From Streptomyces leeuwenhoekii (GTDB taxonomy: Bacteria > Actinomycetota > Actinomycetes > Streptomycetales > Streptomycetaceae), in contig NZ_LN831790.1 of the NCBI RefSeq assembly GCF_001013905.1, forward strand, positions 1,240,001-1,304,000: a stretch of DNA of 64,000 nucleotides, written 5' to 3'. The notes under the pieces were generated by a model, which ran no database searches, was not told the DNA's origin, and saw only the letters and a list, made by a program, of their open reading frames with translations. Shown one piece after another: positions 51,949 to 60,436 of the stretch. The stretch's first letter is position 1, and each line of letters begins with the position of its first letter. Position numbers and translations under genes: made by a program.

Positions 51949-52554
51949 ATGGCCCGCGTGTCTCTCACCCCGCCCCGGACGCTGTTCTTCCGCGTCATGG
52001 AGTGGTACTCCAGGCGCACGTACGGAAAGGTCCTCGATCCCGGCAAGGCACTCGCCCACAACCCGCGTGTGCTCTGGGGCGACCTGCGGTTCGAGCAGTC
52101 CGTGACCAAGTGGAACAAGCTCGACTCCGACCTGAAGGCGCTCGCCGTGATGGCGTCCGCCGCCTCGATCGGCTGCTCCTGGTGCATGGACTTCGGGTTC
52201 TGGGAGAACGCCGAGCGCGGCATGGACCGGCGGAAGCTGCACGAAGTACCGGAGTGGCGGGACAGCGAGGTCTACACCCCGCTGGAGCGGGACGTCATGG
52301 AGTACGCGGAGGCGATGACGGCGACTCCGCCCGCCGTCACGGACGACCTGGCCGCACGGCTGCGCGCGCGGCTGGGCGAGCCCGCCTTCGTGGAGCTGAC
52401 GGCCATGGTCGCCGTGGAGAACCTGCGCTCGCGCATCAACGCGGCGCTGGGCCTGACCAGCCAGGGGTTCAAGGACTCCTGCGATCTGGGCGACGCGGCG
52501 CGGACGGCTGCCGGGCGTCCCGCGCGGGACGCCCGGCGGTCCGTCGCCGGCTGA
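51949..52554 (+). CDS. Carboxymuconolactone decarboxylase (AhpD-like) family protein
   Basis: 201-aa all-helical CMD-family protein. The redox-type motif CSWC (Cys76, Cys79) is present in the context SIGCSWCMDF, followed by helices containing VAVENLRSRINAALGL. Members with CxxC act as alkylhydroperoxidase-like reductases, while others are decarboxylases; here a disulfide-reductase/peroxidase role is more likely, with unknown partner. The start is well supported: AGGAGG lies 6-7 nt before ATG 51949. It is convergent with the SGNH hydrolase gene, the two stops being 32 nt apart. It stands alone as a single-gene unit. Confidence 0.85.
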   Translation: MARVSLTPPRTLFFRVMEWYSRRTYGKVLDPGKALAHNPRVLWGDLRFEQSVTKWNKLDSDLKALAVMASAASIGCSWCMDFGFWENAERGMDRRKLHEVPEWRDSEVYTPLERDVMEYAEAMTATPPAVTDDLAARLRARLGEPAFVELTAMVAVENLRSRINAALGLTSQGFKDSCDLGDAARTAAGRPARDARRSVAG

Positions 52555-52586
52555 GCGGGCGAGCCGCGGTGCGGGGGCCTGTCGCC

Positions 52587-53405
52587 TCACGCCACCGCGG
52601 CGATCCGCGTCCTGATGTCCTCCGGGGACAGCGTCCCCTTGGGCGTCACATGATCGCCCGAGGACTGGCCGCGCAGCCGCCGTCCGATCCAGGGCACCAG
52701 GTATTCGCGGGCCCACTGGACGTCGTCCCGCCGGACGTCGAAGGTGCCGCGCGGCGGCAGCGGCGGCCAGGGCTGCTCCGGGTCGGCCGGCACCGGCAGG
52801 CCCAGCGCCTGGCCGGCGCGCAGCGCCACGCGCGTGTGCCCCTCGGGGGACAGGTGCAGCCGGTCGGTGTCCCAGGCCCGGCGGTCCTGCACGCTGCGCA
52901 GCGACCACAGGTCGAGGACGGGGCAGCCGTAGCGGTCGGCGATGGCCCGGACGTGCCCGTTGTAGGTGGCGATTTTGCCGCGCAGATGCTTGAGCAGGGG
53001 CACCCCGCGGGTGTCGAAGCCGGTCGTCACCATGACGGTGCCGGCCGCGGCGCTCAGTGCGGCGACCGCGCGCTCGAAGCGCTCGGCCACCTCGTCCGGG
53101 TCGGTGCCGGGCCGGATGATGTCGTTGCCGCCCGCGCAGAACGAGACCAGGTCCGGCGCCAGCTCGATGGCCCGGGGCACCTGGTCCGCCACGATCTGAT
53201 CGAGCAGTTTGCCGCGCACTGCGAGGTTGGTATAGGTGAAGTCACCCTCGGGCCGGCGGTCGGCGAGGAGTACGGCGAGCCGGTCGGCCCAGCCGACGAA
53301 TCTCCCGTCGGGTCCGGGGTCGCCGACACCCTCGGTGAAGCTGTCCCCCACCGCCACGTACGACCCGATCACTGATCTGCTGTCACTCTTCGAATCGTCT
53401 GCCAC
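52587..53405 (-). CDS. SGNH/GDSL-family hydrolase
   Basis: 272-aa SGNH hydrolase. Block I is VAVGDSFTEG (catalytic Ser near 21), block II Gly lies in NLAVRGK, block III is GGNDI, and block V is DRLHLSPEGH, giving the catalytic Asp and His. No signal peptide is visible, so a cytoplasmic esterase or lipase role is expected; the substrate is not readable. GTG at 53405 is the best start that keeps block I; its ribosome binding site is weak (AAGATGGG region). The gene faces away from the LysM/M23 gene, with a strong hairpin between them. Confidence 0.87.
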   Translation of the reverse strand: MADDSKSDSRSVIGSYVAVGDSFTEGVGDPGPDGRFVGWADRLAVLLADRRPEGDFTYTNLAVRGKLLDQIVADQVPRAIELAPDLVSFCAGGNDIIRPGTDPDEVAERFERAVAALSAAAGTVMVTTGFDTRGVPLLKHLRGKIATYNGHVRAIADRYGCPVLDLWSLRSVQDRRAWDTDRLHLSPEGHTRVALRAGQALGLPVPADPEQPWPPLPPRGTFDVRRDDVQWAREYLVPWIGRRLRGQSSGDHVTPKGTLSPEDIRTRIAAVA

Positions 53406-53585
53406 GTCGGCCCATCTTTCACCCTGGAATGTGACCTACGCGACCGTAGGAAGGGGTTGACGGGCGGTGAGATAAGCCACTCCTAAAGTGTTCGCCAATT
53501 CAGGAATACGGCGGCACGAGCAGTACGGGCGGTCCGGGCCGTACGGACAGCAGGGGAGGCACCGGCGCACTGCGCCGAAAACGCG

Positions 53586-53622
53586 CCGAAGGCCGGGCCC
53601 CGGGTCGGGGTCCGGCCTTCGG
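53586..53622. terminator. Strong hairpin terminator after the LysM/M23 gene
   Basis: A 16-bp stem (left arm 53586-53601, right arm 53607-53622, one G-T wobble) closes over a 5-nt loop. It lies 22 nt beyond the stop of the minus-strand peptidase gene and about 180 nt upstream of the start of the SGNH hydrolase gene. No T-tract is needed in GC-rich actinomycetes. It would stop transcription of the peptidase gene and insulate the hydrolase promoter. Confidence 0.75.
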
Positions 53623-53643
53623 TGTGCACGCGGGGTGCGGGCG

Positions 53644-54624
53644 TCAGACGGTGACGCCGTGCGAGCGCAGGTAGGCGATCGGGTCCACGTCGGAGCCGTA
53701 GTCCGGCGTGGTGCGGATCTCGAAGTGCAGGTGCGGGCCGGTCACGTTGCCGGTGGCACCCGACAGGCCGACCTGCTGGCCGGCGGTGACGGTCTGGCCG
53801 GCCGAGACGGACAGCGAGGACAGGTGGGCGTACTGGGCGTAGTAGCCGTCGGCGAGCTTGATGACGACCTGGTTGCCGTACGCGCCGCCCCAGCCGGCGG
53901 AGACGACGGTGCCCGCGCCCACGGCCTTCAGGGAGGTGCCGGTCGGGACGACGAAGTCGGTGCCGGTGTGGTAGCCGCTGGACCACATGCTGCCGGTCTG
54001 GTGGTACGGCGTGCCGACGGTGCCGCCCGGTACGGGGGACACGTAACCGCCGGAGGTGCTCGCGGACCCGGCGGCCGAGGCGTCCGAGGAGGCGGACTGC
54101 TCCGTCTGCGCGGACTGCTTCTGGGTCTCGGCGGACTCGGAGGCGGACGCGGCCGAGGACGACGAGGACCGGGAAGTCTTGGCGGACTCGGCGGACTTGG
54201 CGGACTTCGCGGCCTTCCCGGAGGACGCGGCGGCGCTCGCCTCGGCCTTGCCGCCGATCGCCAGCTTCAGGCCGGGGTGGATGAGCGAGGGGTCGTCGCC
54301 GACGGCTTCGCGGTTGTCGGCGTAGAGCTGCTTCCAGCCGCCGCTGACGTTCTGCTCCTCGGCGATCTTCGAGAGGTAGTCACCGCTCTTCACGGTGTAG
54401 GTCCGCGCGTCCGCATTCTTCTGGGCGCTCTTTTCGGCGGAGCCGCCCTGGGCCGCCGAAAGGGACTGGACCGCCTTTTCGGAAACCTGCTGGGCGGGAG
54501 CGGCGTGGGCGTTCGCTGCCCCCATGAGAGGCAGCGCGAGCGCCGCGCCACCGGTTCCGGCGATGGCGATGGTACGGGCGAAAAGCTGGGCCTTGGGCCG
54601 GCGATGCTTACCCTTCGCGGGCAT
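53644..54624 (-). CDS. Secreted LysM / M23 peptidoglycan endopeptidase
   Basis: 326-aa exported cell-wall hydrolase. An N-terminal signal peptide (basic KGKHRRPKAQ, hydrophobic core, AHA-A cleavage near residue 42) is followed by a LysM domain (about 73-122, YTVKSGDYLSKIAEE), a low-complexity Ser/Ala/Lys linker (about 125-200), and an M23 peptidase domain (about 215-310). Zinc ligands are visible in HTGTDF and HLHFE, with YAHLS between. It should cleave peptidoglycan peptide cross-bridges outside the membrane, probably during growth or germination. ATG at 54624 has AGAGGA 7 nt upstream; an earlier in-frame start at 54690 would lie inside the riboswitch. The ydaO-type leader directly upstream indicates control by c-di-AMP, as known for Streptomyces cell-wall hydrolases. 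Confidence 0.92.
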   Translation of the reverse strand: MPAKGKHRRPKAQLFARTIAIAGTGGAALALPLMGAANAHAAPAQQVSEKAVQSLSAAQGGSAEKSAQKNADARTYTVKSGDYLSKIAEEQNVSGGWKQLYADNREAVGDDPSLIHPGLKLAIGGKAEASAAASSGKAAKSAKSAESAKTSRSSSSSAASASESAETQKQSAQTEQSASSDASAAGSASTSGGYVSPVPGGTVGTPYHQTGSMWSSGYHTGTDFVVPTGTSLKAVGAGTVVSAGWGGAYGNQVVIKLADGYYAQYAHLSSLSVSAGQTVTAGQQVGLSGATGNVTGPHLHFEIRTTPDYGSDVDPIAYLRSHGVTV

Positions 54625-54639
54625 GACGAATTCCTCTCC

Positions 54640-54835
54640 GGCGCCTGCGAGGTGAGCTGTCGGGTGCGGGCTGGAGATGCCCGGCCGCACCGGGTGCGGT
54701 GCGGCTTTACCCCGAGCCGTTCCGGAGACCGGAACAGGCGGTGGTACCTGTGGGTCCCCCGCTCCTGCCGTGTACGGGTGGTGGGTGGGTTGGGCTCCGG
54801 TCGGCGGCAGGATTAGGCGTCCGTCCGGATCGGTG
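54640..54835 (-). promoter_or_regulatory. ydaO-type c-di-AMP riboswitch leader
   Basis: The minus-strand leader of the LysM/M23 gene contains the conserved blocks I know from ydaO/yuaA riboswitches: AATCCTGCCGCCGACCGGAG, a GGGGGACCCA segment, CGGGGTAAAGCCG, and at the 3' end GACAGCTCACCTCGCAGGCG just before the ribosome binding site. Order and spacing fit the class. In Streptomyces these leaders turn off resuscitation-promoting and M23-type hydrolase genes when c-di-AMP is high. Boundaries are approximate to about 15 nt. Confidence 0.85.
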
Positions 54836-55099
54836 GTGAACGTAAGCGACCAGGACGCACAGGGACAAGCGAGAGGTTCCCGGGAAGGACGTTTTGCTTG
54901 ATCCTTTACGGGAATACGCAGTCACTCTGCGTCGAATTCGCGAGGACCGTATTGCGTGAACGCCCTTGTGACGAGTGCGAATTACGTGAACATGACGCGC
55001 GACGCACGGTCACGGATATGACGCTCCTCACGCATCGCGAGCCCAGAACCTTTTATTCCAGGGCGAGTTGGAATGAAAGCGCCAATCCGGACAGACGGC
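54836..55099. other. AT-richer leader/promoter region, no gene seen
   Basis: About 260 bases between the riboswitch and the end of the alpha-galactosidase gene are markedly richer in A/T than the rest of the window and have no coding frame with actinomycete codon use. The promoter of the riboswitch-controlled peptidase gene must lie here. A TAAAGGAT stretch on the minus strand near 54905 resembles a -10 element, but no good -35 is seen. No terminator hairpin for the alpha-galactosidase gene is obvious. Confidence 0.4.
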
Positions 55100-57181
55100 T
55101 CAGATGCGACGCAGCCGGAGAACCGCGGCATCCAGGTCGCCCCGCACACCGGTGCGCACTCCATGGTGCAGCAGCACCGCACCCCGGTGCACTTCACCCG
55201 TTTCGCGGCATTCGTACGATGCCGCCGGGTCGAGTCCGCGCAGCCTGAGCGCCGGGACGGGCTCGCCGTGGTGCTGCGCCTGGAGCCAGACGAGGACGAC
55301 GGTGTCATCCCCGAGCACGTACTGCACGGCGCTCAGGCCGCCTCGCGGGGCCCTGAGCCGGTAGAGGTCCCCGCGCTGCACCAGGGGCCGGATCTCCTTG
55401 TAGAGGGCCACCCACTCACGGGCCTCGGCAAGCTCCGGCCCGGTCCACCGGGTCAGGTCGCCGCCGATGCCGAGCACCCCGGCCATGGCGCTGACGAACC
55501 GGAACCGCAGGCTGCTGACACGGCCGTTGAGCTGCACATTCGGGCTGTCGGTGACCCAGGCCGCCATGACCCGGGCCGGATGCACCTGACTGAAGCCCTC
55601 CTGGATGGCGAGCCGGTCGAGCGGATCTGTGTTGTCCGAGGTCCACACCTGGTCGGTACGGCCGAGCATCCCGAGGTCGATCCGGCCGCCCCCGCCCGAG
55701 CACGACTCGAAGGCCACCCCCGGATGGGCCCGGCGCAACCGGTCCAACAGGTCGTACAGGGCCCGCACATGGCCGACCCACAGGCGCTGCGGATACCGGT
55801 CGCCGGGCCAGCCCGCGTCGGAGAAGCAGCGGTTGAAGTCCCACTTGACGTAGTCGATGGGCACGCTGGAGAGGAGGGCGTCGAGCTGCTCCCAGAGGTA
55901 CTCCCGGACGTCTTCACGGGCGAGATTGAGAACGAGCTGATTGCGGAATTCCGTCCGCTTTCGCCCTGTTTGATACTGCACCCAGTCGGGGTGCGCCCGG
56001 TACAGGTCGCTGTCCGGGTTGACCATCTCGGGCTCGACCCAGATGCCGAACTGCATGCCGAGGCCGTGCACGTACTCGGCGAGCGGCTTCAGTCCGCCGG
56101 GGAAGCGCTCGGGGTTGGGCGTCCAGTCCCCGAGCCCCGCCCGGTCGCCGGTGCGCGCCCCGAACCAGCCGTCGTCGACGACGAACAGCTCCACGCCGAG
56201 CTCGGCGGCGCGCCGCGCCAGCGCCCGCTGCCGGTCCTCGCAGATGTCGAATCCGGTCGCCTCCCAGGAGTTGAACAGCACGGGCCGGTCGCGGTCCGCG
56301 TCCGGGATCACGTACCGGCGCTGGTAGGCGTGCCAGGCGCGGCTCGCGCCGCCGAAGCCGCCGTCGCTCCACAGCCCGGCGAAGACGGGCGTGGTGAACG
56401 TCTCCCCCGCCGCCAGCCGCCACAGCCCCGAGTCGTCGTACCCGGCTCCGCCGGTGATCTGCACGCGCGCGTCCGGGAGCTGGGCCACGGAGATCCGCCA
56501 GGACCCCGACCAGCCCAGGGCGCAGCCGTAGACCTCGCCCCGCTCCTCGGTGGCGTCGGTGTCGAGTGCCACCCAGGGCAGGTGCTGGTGCCCGGTGTGG
56601 CCGCGGCGGCTGCCGAGGACCTTCTCGCCGTAGGTGAGCGGAGCCCGCACCAGCCGCGACTCGGCGGCCCACCGGCCGTGCAGCTGGGACAGCCGCCAGC
56701 CGTCGCGCTCGGGCAGGGTCCAGGTGGCGGAGTCGGCGCGCAGCAGCTCCACGTCCGCCGGGCCCTCGTTGCGCAGGGTCGTCCAGCGCTCGACGACGCC
56801 GGTGTCCTCCCTCATCCGGTAGTGCAGGGTGATGGTGAGCCCGCCGTCCCGGAACCGCAGCCGCAGTTCCCCGTCCTCCTCCGTCTCGCAGTGCTCGAAG
56901 GCCCACTCGGTCCCGCGCCGCTCCTCGGTGCGTACCGACAGCGCGGGCCGTACGAAGCGGGGGCCGCCCTCGGCCGGGTACTCCTCGCGTCCGTCGAGCG
57001 CGGACTCGAAGGGCCAGTCCGCGGGCAGCGGCCGCGCGGCGAGCTCCACGGCGTCGGCGAGCGCGATCCGGGGCCCCCAGTGCAGGTGCAGGAGCTCGTC
57101 GCGTGCGGTCAGATGCAGCGCGTAGGCACCGGCCGGCCCGGAGAGGAGCCAGGTGCGGCCGTCGTCGGACATCTCCAGCAT
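55100..57181 (-). CDS. GH36 alpha-galactosidase
   Basis: 693-aa glycoside hydrolase of family GH36, cytoplasmic (no signal peptide). The nucleophile lies in VKWDFNR (Asp near 448) and the acid/base in WTSDNTDPLD (Asp near 517). Other family motifs are VVDDGWFGARTGD, GIWVEPEMVNPDSDLY and ESCSGGGGRIDLG. An N-terminal beta-sandwich (about 1-290) precedes the TIM barrel, with a small C-terminal beta domain. It should release galactose from melibiose or raffinose-type oligosaccharides. I prefer ATG at 57181, preceded by a GGGGGG stretch, over an upstream in-frame start at 57253. It is divergent from the phosphatase gene with 194 nt between, and has no transporter neighbours here. Confidence 0.9.
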   Translation of the reverse strand: MLEMSDDGRTWLLSGPAGAYALHLTARDELLHLHWGPRIALADAVELAARPLPADWPFESALDGREEYPAEGGPRFVRPALSVRTEERRGTEWAFEHCETEEDGELRLRFRDGGLTITLHYRMREDTGVVERWTTLRNEGPADVELLRADSATWTLPERDGWRLSQLHGRWAAESRLVRAPLTYGEKVLGSRRGHTGHQHLPWVALDTDATEERGEVYGCALGWSGSWRISVAQLPDARVQITGGAGYDDSGLWRLAAGETFTTPVFAGLWSDGGFGGASRAWHAYQRRYVIPDADRDRPVLFNSWEATGFDICEDRQRALARRAAELGVELFVVDDGWFGARTGDRAGLGDWTPNPERFPGGLKPLAEYVHGLGMQFGIWVEPEMVNPDSDLYRAHPDWVQYQTGRKRTEFRNQLVLNLAREDVREYLWEQLDALLSSVPIDYVKWDFNRCFSDAGWPGDRYPQRLWVGHVRALYDLLDRLRRAHPGVAFESCSGGGGRIDLGMLGRTDQVWTSDNTDPLDRLAIQEGFSQVHPARVMAAWVTDSPNVQLNGRVSSLRFRFVSAMAGVLGIGGDLTRWTGPELAEAREWVALYKEIRPLVQRGDLYRLRAPRGGLSAVQYVLGDDTVVLVWLQAQHHGEPVPALRLRGLDPAASYECRETGEVHRGAVLLHHGVRTGVRGDLDAAVLRLRRI

Positions 57182-57375
57182 CGAGCCCCCCACAGATACG
57201 GACGCGAACGCGCAATTTCCCACATCATCAGGGGTGGTACGGCCCGGCGGCAAGGGAGCGCCGGCGCCCCCTTCGTGCCTGTGGACAACTCATTGCCCCA
57301 GGCAAGGGATGCCGTATCGTCGAGTGGGTGCCCGCGGGCGAGCAGCGCCGGCGGCACGGAGTGGGAGGAGCCCTC

Positions 57376-58173
57376 GTGACGCAGCAGGTCCCGTCGACCG
57401 AACCCGAGCTGGCCGGAGTGCGCAACTTCCGTGACGTGGGCGGACTGCCGACGGTGGACGGGCGGCGGGTACGGTTCGGTGTGCTCTTCCGCAGCGGCCA
57501 CCTGGCGCACGCGACGCAGGAGGACGCCGCGTTCCTCTCCTCCCTGGGCCTGCACACGATCTTCGACTTCCGCAACGCGGCCGACCAGAAGCTGGAAGGC
57601 CCGGACGTCACGCTGCCCGGCGTGCGCAATGTGAACCTTCCGCTCTCCGATCCGGCCGACGGCGCCGAGTTCTGGAAGATGGTCCGCGACGGCGATCTGG
57701 ACCAGCTCCGGGACATCCTCTCGGACGGCAAGGGCGCCCAGCGGATGATCGACTCCTACCGCGCGATCATCAAGGACCGCACGGCCGAGCACTCCCGCGT
57801 GCTGCACGCGCTCGCCGAGGACAGCGTCCCCGCCCTCATGCACTGCGCGGCGGGCAAGGACCGCGCGGGCCTGTCGGTGGCGGTGACGCTGCTGGCCCTC
57901 GGCGTCGAGCGCGAGGCGATCGTGGAGGACTACCTGAAGTCGAACGCCAAGCACCGCCGCTACAAGGTCCGCCGCAGCAGTACCTCGGCCTCGGCGTACT
58001 CCCCCGAGGTCATGGAGCTGCTCGACCCGCTGTTCGACGCGCGCGCCGAGTACCTGTCGGCCGCCTTCGAGACCATCGAGGAGACCTGGGGCGACGTCGG
58101 CACCTACCTGGAGCGGGGGCTCGGGCTCACCCCGCAGACCCGCGAGCGGCTGCGCGAGCGGCTGCTCGACTGA
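57376..58173 (+). CDS. Tyrosine/dual-specificity protein phosphatase (Tyr_phosphatase3 family)
   Basis: 265-aa phosphatase of the bacterial Tyr_phosphatase3 type. The signature loop HCAAGKDRAG (Cys157, Arg163) is followed by a conserved helical region (VAVTLLALGVEREAIVEDYL). The N-terminus has the family's NFRDVGGL block, and FRSGHL and DFRN motifs follow. It should dephosphorylate phosphotyrosine or phosphoinositide-like substrates in the cytoplasm. GTG at 57376 has GGGAGGAG 5-6 nt upstream; longer in-frame extensions reach back into the divergent alpha-galactosidase gene and lack coding character. It is convergent with the DUF6126 gene, only 12 nt apart. Confidence 0.9.
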   Translation: MTQQVPSTEPELAGVRNFRDVGGLPTVDGRRVRFGVLFRSGHLAHATQEDAAFLSSLGLHTIFDFRNAADQKLEGPDVTLPGVRNVNLPLSDPADGAEFWKMVRDGDLDQLRDILSDGKGAQRMIDSYRAIIKDRTAEHSRVLHALAEDSVPALMHCAAGKDRAGLSVAVTLLALGVEREAIVEDYLKSNAKHRRYKVRRSSTSASAYSPEVMELLDPLFDARAEYLSAAFETIEETWGDVGTYLERGLGLTPQTRERLRERLLD

Positions 58174-58185
58174 GCCCGGGGGCGG

Positions 58186-58305
58186 CTACTTGGCGCCGAC
58201 CTCGAAGAGCAGGTAGATGAAGGCCGCGAAGACGTGCCCGACGGCGATGTAGACGATGAGCCGCACCCACAGGGCGCGCGGGAACTTCTCTTCCATGTCC
58301 TTCAT
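58186..58305 (-). CDS. DUF6126-like membrane microprotein
   Basis: 39-aa protein starting MKDMEEKFPRALWVRLIVY with a single transmembrane helix (about residues 12-35) and a short tail ending FEVGAK. Its size, the charged N-terminus and position after an XRE-cupin regulator fit the DUF6126 family of Streptomyces. ATG at 58305 overlaps the regulator's stop as ATGA, so the two are translationally coupled. Function is unknown; the coupling suggests it modulates the regulator or the response it controls at the membrane. Confidence 0.8.
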   Translation of the reverse strand: MKDMEEKFPRALWVRLIVYIAVGHVFAAFIYLLFEVGAK

Positions 58306-58922
58306 GGCGTCACTCCGGGGTTCGGGCCCAGGCACAGCGAGGCCGTGGGGCTCTGCAGCAGGGTGTGGACGAAGAGCAGCTCGACCCCGTCGGGGTCCTG
58401 GGCGGCGATCCGGTGCGGGGTCAGCGAGTCGAAGTGCGCGCTGTCGCCGGGGGCCAGCCGGTGGGTGGCGTCCCCGAGACGCAGCCGCAGCCGCCCGCTG
58501 AGCACATAGAGCCACTCCTCGCCGGGGTGCACGCGGACGATGTCGCCCTGGGAGCCGTGGGGCACATGGACCCGCAGGGCCTGCATGCCGCGGCCGGCCG
58601 CGCCGGCCTGCCAGTACGTCCAGCCGCCCGCGGGCGTCGGCTCCATGTCGGCGGCGCGGACGACGGCGTCCCGGTCCGCGGCCGCCTCGCCGAGCAGCTC
58701 GGAGACGGTGGTGGCGTAGATCCGGGCCAGGGCGAGCAGCATCGGCAGGGACGGCTGACGGTGTCCGGTCTCCAGGCGGGAGAGGTGAGCGGGCGACAGC
58801 CCGGCGGCGCGGGCGGCGGCCTCCAGGGTGAGGCCGGCGCGCCGCCGCAGGGCACGCAGCCGGGGCGCGACGACAGCCACCGGCTCGCCGGGGCCGGGCG
58901 GCCCGGACTCGGGAAGACTCAT
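58302..58922 (-). CDS. XRE-family regulator with cupin sensor domain
   Basis: 206-aa transcription factor. An N-terminal HTH (about 15-72: LRALRRRAGLTLEAAARAAG, then SPAHLSRLETG) is joined to a C-terminal cupin barrel (about 110-190: HPGEEWLYVLSGRLRL, PGDSAHFDS). This is the architecture of repressors that sense a small ligand in the cupin. ATG at 58922 is used; its ribosome binding site is short (GGAGCC immediately upstream), and a TTG at 58940 is the alternative. Two palindromes just upstream of the start are likely its own operators, pointing to autoregulation. It is coupled to the DUF6126 gene. Target metabolism is unknown. Confidence 0.87.
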   Translation of the reverse strand: MSLPESGPPGPGEPVAVVAPRLRALRRRAGLTLEAAARAAGLSPAHLSRLETGHRQPSLPMLLALARIYATTVSELLGEAAADRDAVVRAADMEPTPAGGWTYWQAGAAGRGMQALRVHVPHGSQGDIVRVHPGEEWLYVLSGRLRLRLGDATHRLAPGDSAHFDSLTPHRIAAQDPDGVELLFVHTLLQSPTASLCLGPNPGVTP

Positions 58923-58942
58923 GGCTCCATTGAGCCGCAATC

Positions 58943-58977
58943 TTGCCTGAGCGGCAATTTCCTTGCCTCACAGGCAA
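58943..58977. promoter_or_regulatory. Paired 15-bp palindromic operator upstream of the XRE-cupin gene
   Basis: Two inverted repeats, TTGCCTGAGCGGCAA (58943-58957) and TTGCCTCACAGGCAA (58963-58977), lie with centres 20 bp apart, two helical turns, on one DNA face. They are 20-55 bp upstream of the regulator's ATG, the expected place for autorepression. A shorter related element TTGAGCCGCAA (58930-58940) continues the series towards the start. Confidence 0.65.
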
Positions 58978-59050
58978 AACCTCCGGCGCCCTCCCGCGGG
59001 CTGTCGGGGAGGCGCTCCCGAAGGCCGCGCCCCTGGCGGGCGCGGTTCCC

Positions 59051-60436
59051 TCAGCGGTTGGCCATCGCCTGCCTGACCAGCGTCCTGCCGAAGTCCCACA
59101 GCAGACCGCCGCCCTCGTGCGCGTCGTCCATGACGGCGGTGAAGGCGTCGACGAACCGGTCCACCTCCCGCTCACCGATGATCAGCGGCGGGATCAGTTT
59201 GATCACCTCCAGGTGGTCACCGGAGACCTGGGTGAGGATACGGTGCCGTTGCAGCAGCGGCACGACCACCATCTGCGCGAACAGTCCCTTGCGGGCGGCC
59301 TGCAGCATGGTCCACCGGCTGCGCAGCTTCAGCGACCTCGGCCTGCCGAACTCGATACCGATCATCAGGCCCCGGCCTCGGACCTCGGCGAGCAGTTCGT
59401 ACTTGTCGACCAGGGCCGCCAGGCGGGACCGCAGCGACTCCCCGGTGGCCGCGGCGTTCGCGACGACCTTGTCGCTGTCCAGGACGGACAGCACGGCGAG
59501 CCCGGCCGCCATGGCCTGTGCGTTGGAGCCGAAGCTCGCCGAGTGGACCAGCACCCGGTCCATCGACGAGTACACCTTCTTGAAGATCCAGTCCTTGCCC
59601 ACCGTGGCGCCCACCGGCACATAGCCGCCGGACAGCGCCTTGGCCACGCACACGAGATCCGGTTCCACACCCTCCTCGTGCTGGTAGGCGTAGAAGCGGC
59701 CGGTGCGGCCCAGGCCCGTCTGCACCTCGTCGGCGATGAGCAGCGCCTTGTGCCGGTGGAGCAGCTCCTGCGCGGCACGCAGATATCCGGGCGGGGCCTC
59801 GTACACGCCCTTGCCCTGGACCGGCTCGACGATCAGGGCGGCGACGTCGCCCTTGCGCACCTCCCTCTCCAGCGCGTCCAGGTCGCCGAGCGGGACGGCC
59901 GTGTCGGGCAGCAGCGGGGCGAAGCCGTCGCGGAAGCCGTCCTCGCCGTTGACGGACAGGGACCCGGTGGTCAGGCCGTGGAAGGCGTGCTCGCAGTACA
60001 GGATCCGCGGTTTCCCGGTCGCGTACCGGGCGAACTTCAGCGCGCCCTCGACCGCCTCCGTACCGCTGTTGCCGAAGAACACGCGGTCCAGGTGCGGGCT
60101 GTACGACAGGAGCCGCTCGGCCAGCAGTCCGGGCAGCGGCTGGCAGTCGAAGCGGGTGAGGTCGGCGAGCGAGGCGTCCAGGACGTCGTGCAGCGCCTTG
60201 CGGACGACGGGGTGGTGGCGGCCCAGGCCCATCACGCCGAAACCGGCGAGCATGTCGAGGTAGTCGTTGCCGTCCGCGTCCCAGAAGTACGCGCCCTCGG
60301 CCCGTTCGTAGACCTTGTCGAAGCCGATGGTGCGCAGCATGCGCGGGAGCTGGTGATTCAGGTGCCGGGTGTGCAGCTCGTAGCGTTCGGCTCCGCGCTC
60401 GGCCAGGAGCGCGCCGAGGTCGAACTCCGTGGTCAT
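59051..60436 (-). CDS. hpnO: Hopanoid-cluster class III aminotransferase (HpnO-like)
   Basis: 461-aa PLP-dependent class III aminotransferase. The Schiff-base lysine is Lys266 in VAKALSGGY; other motifs are [21 protein letters not shown] and [12 protein letters not shown]. In hopanoid pathways HpnO aminates the oxidised ribose-derived side chain (formylhopane/ribosylhopane level) to give aminobacteriohopanetriol. Its ATG overlaps the dxs stop (ATGA), so it is the last gene visible in a hpnG-hpnH-dxs-hpnO unit. The same order occurs in the Streptomyces coelicolor hopanoid cluster, apart from a missing ispG. Generic ornithine/acetylornithine aminotransferase is the alternative by sequence, but the context favours hopanoids. 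Confidence 0.87.
   Translation of the reverse strand: MTTEFDLGALLAERGAERYELHTRHLNHQLPRMLRTIGFDKVYERAEGAYFWDADGNDYLDMLAGFGVMGLGRHHPVVRKALHDVLDASLADLTRFDCQPLPGLLAERLLSYSPHLDRVFFGNSGTEAVEGALKFARYATGKPRILYCEHAFHGLTTGSLSVNGEDGFRDGFAPLLPDTAVPLGDLDALEREVRKGDVAALIVEPVQGKGVYEAPPGYLRAAQELLHRHKALLIADEVQTGLGRTGRFYAYQHEEGVEPDLVCVAKALSGGYVPVGATVGKDWIFKKVYSSMDRVLVHSASFGSNAQAMAAGLAVLSVLDSDKVVANAAATGESLRSRLAALVDKYELLAEVRGRGLMIGIEFGRPRSLKLRSRWTMLQAARKGLFAQMVVVPLLQRHRILTQVSGDHLEVIKLIPPLIIGEREVDRFVDAFTAVMDDAHEGGGLLWDFGRTLVRQAMANR

Noticed and set aside
53488..54816. 442-codon plus-strand frame over the LysM/M23 gene
   Set aside because: Low-complexity Gly/Arg/Val translation; the minus strand has a signal peptide, LysM and M23 motifs with a good ribosome binding site and riboswitch.
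57103..57375. N-terminal extension of the tyrosine phosphatase
   Set aside because: The extension runs over the divergent alpha-galactosidase start and has no conserved block; GTG at 57376 has a strong ribosome binding site.
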